10,807 nucleotides of DNA from positions 1 through 10,807 of the forward strand of contig CAMDMN010000047.1 in NCBI GenBank assembly GCA_945901965.1, written 5' to 3'. A model generated the notes under the pieces. The model was given only the letters and a program-made list of their open reading frames with translations, was not told where the DNA came from and did no database searches. This DNA comes from Legionella genomosp. 1. GTDB lineage: Bacteria > Pseudomonadota > Gammaproteobacteria > Legionellales > Legionellaceae. Positions 5,021-10,807 of the stretch are shown here, piece after piece. Within the stretch, counting starts at the first letter, position 1. The number at the start of each line of letters is the position of its first letter. A program made the translations under genes and the position numbers.

Positions 5021-7696
5021 ATGAAGGTTGGACAAGATAGTCTTTCGACACAGTCACAATTACAAGTAGACGGCAAAAATTATAGCTATTTTAGCCTTAA
5101 AGAAGCTGAGGCTAAGCATTTTAAAGGTATAAGCCGCCTACCTTATTCACTTAAAGTACTATTTGAAAATTTATTACGTTTTGAAGATGGTGTTACTGTC
5201 ACTACAAATGATATTAAAGCGCTTGCAAATTGGATAAATACCAAATCATCACAACATGAAATCGCATACCGTCCAGCTAGAGTATTAATGCAAGATTTTA
5301 CTGGAGTACCTGCAGTTGTAGATTTAGCAGCTATGCGTACTGCTATTGAAAAATTAGGTGGAAATGCCAATGATATATCACCTCTTTCACCTGTTGATTT
5401 GGTAATCGATCACTCCATTATGGTAGATAAATTTGCAACAAAAGACTCAATGCAAGTAAATACTAAAATTGAAATGCATCGTAATATGGAGCGCTATGAA
5501 TTTTTACGTTGGGGACAAAAAGCCTTTGCAAACTTTCAAGTAGTTCCACCAGGCACCGGAATTTGTCATCAAGTAAACTTAGAGTACTTAGGTAAAACTG
5601 TTTGGACTAGTGAAAATGACGGCGTCTTATACGCATATCCTGATACCTTAGTAGGTACTGATTCACATACTACCATGATTAATGGCTTAGGGATCTTAGG
5701 CTGGGGTGTTGGCGGTATTGAAGCTGAAGCGGCTATGCTTGGCCAACCTATATCTATGCTTATTCCTGAAGTTATTGGTTTTAAATTCACAGGTAAATTA
5801 AAAGAAGGCATTACTGCAACTGATTTAGTTCTTACTGTTACCCAAATGGTAAGAAAAAAAGGAGTTGTTGGTAAATTTGTAGAGTTTTACGGCGATGGTC
5901 TTGCACAATTACCATTAGCAGATCGCGCAACAATTTCTAATATGGCACCAGAATATGGAGCTACTTGTGGATTTTTCCCTGTTGATAAAGAAACTTTACG
6001 ATATTTACGTTTAACAGGACGAGATGATCATACTATCGCTTTAGTTGAAGCTTATAGTAAAGCGCAAGGCCTTTGGTATGATAAAGATATAGAAGATCCT
6101 ATTTTTACTGATCAATTATCACTTGATTTAAACACAGTTGAACCTTCACTTGCAGGACCTAAACGTCCACAAGATAAAGTAACTTTAAAAACTTTACCAA
6201 TTGAATTTAATAATTACTTAAAAGAAGTTAATAAAGAAACTGAACAAGATAAAGAATTTGCAGTAAAAGGAGCTGACTATAAATTACACCATGGTGATGT
6301 AGTAATTGCAGCTATTACAAGTTGTACAAACACTTCTAATCCATCTGTATTAATGGCAGCGGGACTTGTTGCGAAAAAAGCCTTAGAAAAAGGTCTGCAA
6401 CGTAAACCTTGGGTTAAATCTTCATTAGCTCCTGGCTCAAAAGTAGTTACTGATTATTTAAATTATGCAGGTCTTCAAACATATCTAGATGAACTTGGCT
6501 TTAACCTTGTAGGATATGGATGTACCACATGTATTGGTAATTCAGGGCCTTTAGCTGATGCAATTTCTCATAGTATAACGGATAACGATATTATTACCTG
6601 CTCAGTTCTTTCTGGTAATAGAAATTTTGAAGGACGCGTGCATCCGCAGGTACGAGCTAACTGGTTGGCATCCCCTCCACTTGTAGTGGCTTATGCTTTA
6701 AGTGGAACTACATGTATTGACTTAACTAAAGATCCTCTTGGTCAAGATAATAATGGCAACGACGTATATCTAAAAGATATTTGGCCGACAAATGCTGAAG
6801 TTGCAGAAGAAGTAGCTAAAGTTACAGGGTCAATGTTCCGTAAAGAATACGCTGAAGTTTTCCTAGGTGATGAAGAATGGCAAAATATCAAAACTGATAG
6901 TGGCAATACTTTTCAATGGGATAAAAATTCAACTTATATTCAGCATCCACCATTTTTTGAAAATCTTTCAAAAACACCAAAGCCAATTAAGCCAATTAAA
7001 AATGCTTATATTTTAGCCCTACTTGGTGATTCTATAACTACTGACCATATATCCCCTGCAGGCTCGATTAAAGCCAATTCACCAGCGGGTCTATACTTAA
7101 AATCAAAAAATATTTCTGAAGCTGATTTTAATTCATATGGCTCAAGAAGAGGTAATCACGAAGTTATGATGCGTGGTACTTTTGCTAACATTAGAATTAG
7201 AAATGAAATGGTGCCATTAGTTGAAGGCGGGGTTACTCGCTTTATACCTTCAGATACAGTTATGCCTATTTATGATGCGGCAATGCTTTATCAAGAAAAG
7301 CATCAAGAATTAGTAATTATCGCAGGAAAAGAATATGGTACAGGTTCTTCTCGCGATTGGGCGGCAAAAGGTACTAATCTATTAGGTGTGAAAGCTGTAA
7401 TTACTGAAAGCTTTGAACGAATTCATCGTTCTAATTTAATTGGCATGGGTATATTACCATTACAATTTGCTGAAGGTACAACACGCAAAACTTTAGGATT
7501 AACAGGCAATGAACGGATTTCTATTACCGTAAATGATGACTTGAAACCAGGTAGCCATTTACCACTAATCATCACCCGTGAAGATGGTAGTGAAGAAACC
7601 ATTCATGTACTATGTCGAATTGATACCCAAAACGAGCTTGAGTATTATAGATATGGTGGTATCCTACAATATGTATTGTGTAATTTAACAGCATAG
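5021..7696 (+). CDS. acnA: Aconitate hydratase A
   Basis: Aconitase interconverts citrate and isocitrate in the TCA cycle using a [4Fe-4S] cluster. The product is 891 residues, the same length as E. coli AcnA. Its cluster cysteines fall at the same numbers: Cys435 (TSCTNTS) and Cys501/Cys504 (YGCTTCIGNSGP). Other signatures are GTDSHTTMINGLGILGWG, EFYGDGLAQLPLADRATISN, GDSITTDHISPAGSI (around Asp670) in the C-terminal swivel domain, and GKEYGTGSSRDWAAKG. All four aconitase domains are present and intact. This is the IRP1-like AcnA subfamily, not the shorter AcnB. The ATG has GGGAG seven bases upstream. It is a single gene, with a terminator before it and a long hairpin 15 bases after its stop. 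In Legionella pneumophila the homologue is known as a major iron-containing protein. Confidence 0.97.
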   Translation: MKVGQDSLSTQSQLQVDGKNYSYFSLKEAEAKHFKGISRLPYSLKVLFENLLRFEDGVTVTTNDIKALANWINTKSSQHEIAYRPARVLMQDFTGVPAVVDLAAMRTAIEKLGGNANDISPLSPVDLVIDHSIMVDKFATKDSMQVNTKIEMHRNMERYEFLRWGQKAFANFQVVPPGTGICHQVNLEYLGKTVWTSENDGVLYAYPDTLVGTDSHTTMINGLGILGWGVGGIEAEAAMLGQPISMLIPEVIGFKFTGKLKEGITATDLVLTVTQMVRKKGVVGKFVEFYGDGLAQLPLADRATISNMAPEYGATCGFFPVDKETLRYLRLTGRDDHTIALVEAYSKAQGLWYDKDIEDPIFTDQLSLDLNTVEPSLAGPKRPQDKVTLKTLPIEFNNYLKEVNKETEQDKEFAVKGADYKLHHGDVVIAAITSCTNTSNPSVLMAAGLVAKKALEKGLQRKPWVKSSLAPGSKVVTDYLNYAGLQTYLDELGFNLVGYGCTTCIGNSGPLADAISHSITDNDIITCSVLSGNRNFEGRVHPQVRANWLASPPLVVAYALSGTTCIDLTKDPLGQDNNGNDVYLKDIWPTNAEVAEEVAKVTGSMFRKEYAEVFLGDEEWQNIKTDSGNTFQWDKNSTYIQHPPFFENLSKTPKPIKPIKNAYILALLGDSITTDHISPAGSIKANSPAGLYLKSKNISEADFNSYGSRRGNHEVMMRGTFANIRIRNEMVPLVEGGVTRFIPSDTVMPIYDAAMLYQEKHQELVIIAGKEYGTGSSRDWAAKGTNLLGVKAVITESFERIHRSNLIGMGILPLQFAEGTTRKTLGLTGNERISITVNDDLKPGSHLPLIITREDGSEETIHVLCRIDTQNELEYYRYGGILQYVLCNLTA

Positions 7697-7711
7697 TCAG
7701 CTTAAGGCATT

Positions 7712-7785
7712 TCCGAGCCGCGACCGTTAGGGAGTGGAATTTTGAATTATCAAACTTTTCCGCTTCCTAACGGTCGCGGCTCGGA
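7712..7785. repeat. Long palindromic hairpin (copy B, core only)
   Basis: The left arm 7712-7739 pairs with 7758-7785 over 28 positions, with only two G-U wobbles (7732/7765 and 7735/7762). The loop holds a small inner stem (tttga/tcaaa). The core gagccgcgaccgttaggg is shared with copies A and C, but I see no clear match to their longer arms. It starts 15 bases after the acnA stop and ends 38 bases before the permease start. As RNA it would be a very stable 3' structure for acnA mRNA, limiting decay or acting as a terminator or attenuator, though the T-run after it is poor (gattttc). No promoter was recognised between it and the permease. Confidence 0.85.
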
Positions 7786-7823
7786 TTTTCACCAAGAATT
7801 ATTTAAATATTTTAAGGATTTTT

Positions 7824-9197
7824 GTGGCTTCATCTAAAAGAGTTTTATCTGTATTTTCTTTGGTGATGATTAATGTCATTGCAGTTGATAGCTTACGCAC
7901 CCTGCCTATGACTGCAAAGCTTGGTTTTAGCCTAGTTTCGTATTATTTACTAGCGGCCTTTGTTTTCTTTATACCAGTAGCTCTTGTAGCTGCTGAATTA
8001 GCCACGGCTTACCCTAATACAGGTGGTATTTATGTTTGGGTGCGCGAAGCTTTTGGAAGGCGCGCGGCCTTTATTACCATTTGGCTACAGTGGATTTACA
8101 ATGTAGTGTGGTATCCCACTATTCTTGCCTTTATTGCAGCAACTATTGCTTATATTTTTGCCCCTCATTTAGCAAACGATAAATACTTTTTATTATTTAC
8201 CATTATTCCCTTATTTTGGCTATTTACCTTACTTAATTGCTTTGGCATGAAAATTTCAAGCGTAGTATCTATTATAGGAGCTTCTGTTGGAACTATTATA
8301 CCAATGGTAGGCATAATATTTCTTGGTATTTTATGGTTAATAGATGGGCGCCCTATTGAAATCGCAACACCTTTAGTATGGTTGCCTGATTTTAGCTCCT
8401 TAGGCAATTTATCCTTATTTTCAGCAGTATTATTCGGTTTGTTAGGAATGGAAATGTCGGCAGTACATGCTGAAGAAGTTAAAAACCCCCAGCGTGATTA
8501 CCCAAGAGCTTTACTTTTATCAACTATTATTATCTTTTCAACCTTAGTTCTTGGCTCACTCGCGATTATTATTGTTGTCCCTGACACTAAATTATCTGTA
8601 GTTTCAGGCCTAATTGATGCTTATGCTATATTTTTTGATTCATATAATATGCATTGGCTAACCCCAATTATTGCTGTATTTATTGTAATTGGAGGCTTAA
8701 GCGGAGTTTCAGCTTGGATAATTGGCCCTACCAAAGGTTTATTGATATCAGCTCAAGATGGCTCGATACCTAAAGAATTTGCCAAAGTTAATAAATATGG
8801 CGCACCGGTTAAAATCCTTATAGCTCAAGCGCTAATATTTACCGCCTTAAGTTCAGTATTTATTTTATTAGACTCCATAAATGCAGCTTACTGGATTTTA
8901 AGTGATTTATGCGCTCAGATGGCACTAATTGTATATCTATTTATGTTTGCTGCGGCTATTAAACTAAGATATAGCCAACCTAATCAAGCCCGCGCTTATA
9001 AAATTCCTGGTGGGAATATTGGCATGTGGATAGTAGCAGGAGTTGGCTTTATCTGCTGTTTTCTTACAGTACTTATTGGCTTTATTCCACCAACCCAAAT
9101 TCAAATTAAAAATCCATTGTTCTTTCAAGCATTTCTAGCCGCAGGACTATTTATTTTTGTTGTTATCCCTTGGTTTATGGCTAAGAAAAATGAATAA
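7824..9197 (+). CDS. Amino acid permease, APC superfamily, GadC-like antiporter group
   Basis: The 457-residue inner-membrane protein has about 12 hydrophobic helices. It begins in TM1 with SVFSLVMINVIAVDSLRTLP and shows the APC helix-1 break. ELATAYPNTGGIYVWVREAFG (TM2-loop), GLLGMEMSAVHAEEVKNPQ (208-222, TM6) and GPTKGLLISAQDGSIP (TM8 and loop) are typical of the glutamate/GABA antiporter group to which GadC belongs. E. coli GadC has about 511 residues and a C-terminal plug that closes it at neutral pH. This protein ends soon after TM12 (VIPWFMAKKNE) and lacks that plug. Substrate is not decidable; an amino acid, possibly glutamate-related, is likely. The start is GTG, with TAAGGA five bases upstream; no ATG fits better. 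It sits between acnA and a convergent putA, which suits amino acid catabolism. Confidence 0.87.
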   Translation: MASSKRVLSVFSLVMINVIAVDSLRTLPMTAKLGFSLVSYYLLAAFVFFIPVALVAAELATAYPNTGGIYVWVREAFGRRAAFITIWLQWIYNVVWYPTILAFIAATIAYIFAPHLANDKYFLLFTIIPLFWLFTLLNCFGMKISSVVSIIGASVGTIIPMVGIIFLGILWLIDGRPIEIATPLVWLPDFSSLGNLSLFSAVLFGLLGMEMSAVHAEEVKNPQRDYPRALLLSTIIIFSTLVLGSLAIIIVVPDTKLSVVSGLIDAYAIFFDSYNMHWLTPIIAVFIVIGGLSGVSAWIIGPTKGLLISAQDGSIPKEFAKVNKYGAPVKILIAQALIFTALSSVFILLDSINAAYWILSDLCAQMALIVYLFMFAAAIKLRYSQPNQARAYKIPGGNIGMWIVAGVGFICCFLTVLIGFIPPTQIQIKNPLFFQAFLAAGLFIFVVIPWFMAKKNE

Positions 9198-9219
9198 TTG
9201 TCATTATATTGCTAGGTTC

Positions 9220-9419
9220 GTAGCCTTGCTGCAGACATATCATTACCCACAAGTCTGCAGATCCAAGATGGGGCTGTATTGTCTGGAGAAATCCGAGCCA
9301 CGACCGTTAGGGAGTGGAGATTTTAAGAACTCCACTCCCTAACGGTCGTGGCTCGTATTCCTCTCATTTGCCAAGATAAAATTAACTTGTGGATAATGAT
9401 TTGGATGCATCAAGGCTAC
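9220..9419. repeat. Complete 200-bp palindromic repeat element (copy C), MITE-like
   Basis: The element opens with gtagccttg (9220-9228) and closes with its reverse complement caaggctac (9411-9419). The first 35 bases match the inverted last 35 at about 30 positions (shared atcatta.ccacaagt). The centre is a 26-bp perfect stem (9294-9319 with 9330-9355) with a 10-base loop. The left arm has its own hairpin, ctgcagac (9229-9236) with gtctgcag (9253-9260), and is about ten bases longer than the right. It encodes no protein I believe in. It lies between convergent genes and may terminate both. The right half is repeated at 1-85. No clear target duplication is visible; ends reading TAGCC...GGCTA would allow a TA duplication, which is speculative. 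Confidence 0.8.
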
Positions 9420-10807
9420 TCATTTAATAGATCATCTGTTAATGACATCAAACTAGCATTTCCTCCAGCTGCAGTTGTATCAACCGTGAAAGTTCGTTCA
9501 TGGCATAATTTTAATAAATAATTAGGCCCACCTGCTTTTGGTCCTGTTCCTGATAAACCTTCACCACCAAAAGGCTGTAAACCTACAACAGCGCCAATAA
9601 TATTGCGATTTACATAACAATTGCCTACATGAACTCGCGCTCTAATATAATCAACGGTTTCATTAATTCGGCTATGGATCCCTAAAGTCAAACCATATCC
9701 AGTATTATTAATCTCACCAATAACCTCATCTAAATTTTTACGTTTATATTTAATAACATGTAAAACTGGCCCAAAAACTTCTTTTTTTAATGCAGATATA
9801 TTATCTATAGCAATTGCAGTTGGCGGCATAAAGTAACCATCTTTACATTCTGAATTTAACTTACACTGATAAATTAATTCATAATTCTTAACCATTAATG
9901 CCACATGATCCTGTATAGACTTTAACGATTCTTTATCAATAACTGGCCCAATATCTGTATTTAACCAACAAGGATCACCAATAACTAATTCAGCCATAGC
10001 TCCTTTTAAAAGCTCAACAAATGGAAGATATATTTCTTCTTGAATATAAAGCACCCTTAAAGCCGAGCAACGCTGTCCGGCACTGCCAAAAGCTGAATTT
10101 AATACATCGACAACCACTTGCTGAAGTAAAGCTGATGAATCAACAATCATTGCATTTTGACCGCCAGTTTCAGCAATAAAAGGTACTATTTCACCACCTC
10201 TTGTAGCCAAAGTTTTATTAATTATCTCAGCGGTTTTAGTACCCCCTGTAAAAATAACCGCATTTATATTACGCGAAGCTACTAATTTAGCCCCAATAGT
10301 TTCACCTACTCCTGGTAATAATTGTATAACTCCTTCAGGAATGCCTGCTTCTAACATTAACTTTACGGCAAAATAGGCTATATGTGGGGTTTGCTCTGCA
10401 GGTTTTGCAATGACACAATTTCCCGTTACTAATGCTGCAACTACCTGACCTGTAAAAATTGCAAGAGGAAAATTCCATGGGCTAATACACAGCACTATAC
10501 CGCGTGGATGATAACTTAATTCATTTAATTCACCAGTATAACCACGTAATTCTTTAGGTTTAGCCTGCAAATCAAGGGCTATTGACGCATAATAACGACA
10601 AAAATCAATTGCTTCACGAATTTCAGCAATACCATCATGCCAAGTTTTACCTGCTTCTAAACATGCCATAACTTCTAAAGTTGGCATATTTTTTTCTAAA
10701 AGATCGGCAAAACGTAAAATACATTCGGCTCGTTGTGCAACATTAGTTTGACTCCAAGCTAATTTAGCATCTTTTGCATTATTTAAAGCTAAATTAACAT
10801 CATCATA
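9416..10807 (-). CDS. putA: PutA C-terminal part: 1-pyrroline-5-carboxylate dehydrogenase domain (partial)
   Basis: The frame is open to the window edge, giving 463 codons of the C-terminus. The first visible residues, YDDVNLALNNAKDAKLAWSQ, precede the Met at 10687, so that Met is internal. Aldehyde dehydrogenase motifs are: CISPWNFPLAIFTGQ, AKPAEQTP, FTGGTKTAEI, IAETGGQNAMIVDSS with the general-base Glu, SAGQRCSAL with the nucleophilic Cys, KEVFGPVLHV and QPFGGEGLSGTGPKAGGP. The segments AIFTGQVVAAL, VVVDVLNSAFGSAGQRCSALRV and the C-terminal TVDTTAAGGNAS identify PutA rather than a stand-alone dehydrogenase. The enzyme converts proline-derived P5C/glutamate semialdehyde to glutamate with NAD+. 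After the AGGP motif only about 35 residues remain, as in short type A PutA, without the extra C-terminal domain of E. coli PutA. The N-terminal proline dehydrogenase would lie beyond 10807. The TAG stop (9416-9418) is inside the end of the repeat element. Confidence 0.92.
   Translation of the reverse strand, partial: YDDVNLALNNAKDAKLAWSQTNVAQRAECILRFADLLEKNMPTLEVMACLEAGKTWHDGIAEIREAIDFCRYYASIALDLQAKPKELRGYTGELNELSYHPRGIVLCISPWNFPLAIFTGQVVAALVTGNCVIAKPAEQTPHIAYFAVKLMLEAGIPEGVIQLLPGVGETIGAKLVASRNINAVIFTGGTKTAEIINKTLATRGGEIVPFIAETGGQNAMIVDSSALLQQVVVDVLNSAFGSAGQRCSALRVLYIQEEIYLPFVELLKGAMAELVIGDPCWLNTDIGPVIDKESLKSIQDHVALMVKNYELIYQCKLNSECKDGYFMPPTAIAIDNISALKKEVFGPVLHVIKYKRKNLDEVIGEINNTGYGLTLGIHSRINETVDYIRARVHVGNCYVNRNIIGAVVGLQPFGGEGLSGTGPKAGGPNYLLKLCHERTFTVDTTAAGGNASLMSLTDDLLNE

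Noticed and set aside
7786..7811. Longer arms in copy B like those of copies A and C
   Set aside because: The flanks (ttttcaccaagaatt) show only scattered similarity to the tail in A and C, not enough to claim homology.
9157..9342. Open frame of 61 codons across the permease end and copy C of the repeat
   Set aside because: It starts inside the permease gene in another frame, and its second half is just the hairpin arm translated (EPRPLGSG). It has no ribosome-binding site and the repeat explains the DNA.
1..9419. Three dispersed hairpin copies read as CRISPR-like repeats
   Set aside because: The copies are kilobases apart, palindromic and intergenic, without regular spacers or cas genes.

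Overview
The window is AT-rich chromosomal DNA from a gammaproteobacterium. The best guess is the Legionella/Coxiella side of the class (Legionellales-like); this is inferred from protein character and not proven. Supporting signs are the overlapping pcnB-folK pair, an 891-residue AcnA whose cluster cysteines sit at the same positions as in E. coli AcnA (435, 501, 504), a HemJ-type protoporphyrinogen oxidase, a GadC-like amino acid antiporter, a PutA-type P5C dehydrogenase, and dispersed palindromic repeats. No phage genes, transposase, CRISPR array, tRNA or rRNA were recognised. No gap without a gene exceeds about 220 bases.

Layout. 1-85: right arm of a palindromic repeat element cut by the window edge. 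105-1241 (minus): terC-like membrane protein then hemJ, translationally coupled. 1242-1391: divergent control region with a promoter for each direction. 1392/1416-3178 (plus): pcnB overlapping folK by the ATGA arrangement. 3268-3687 (plus): universal stress protein, ending in a bidirectional terminator shared with the facing gene. 3733-4876: three small envelope or secreted proteins: a Cys-rich lipoprotein (minus), a small membrane protein (minus) and an exported cationic Cys-rich peptide (plus). The last two are transcribed divergently from 4424-4597. 4899-4931: strong terminator. 5021-7696: acnA. 7712-7785: long hairpin. 7824-9197: GadC-like permease. 9220-9419: a 200-bp palindromic element. 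9416-10807 (minus): C-terminal part of putA, running off the window.

How the genes fit together. The right half is a plausible amino-acid-to-TCA set: the permease would take up or exchange amino acids, PutA turns proline into glutamate, and aconitase works in the cycle that receives the carbon. They are not one operon: the permease and putA converge, and hairpins separate all three. The left half is housekeeping (haem synthesis, RNA 3'-end polyadenylation, folate synthesis, stress).

The most interesting points are: (i) a repeat family seen three times (window start, after acnA, between the permease and putA) with a GC-rich 25-28 bp hairpin core and, in two copies, long arms ending in gtagcc/ggctac; (ii) the putA stop codon lies inside the terminal bases of one of these elements; (iii) pcnB has a strong ribosome-binding site placed for a non-AUG start, recalling the AUU start of E. 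coli pcnB; (iv) the small exported Cys-rich proteins of unknown function.
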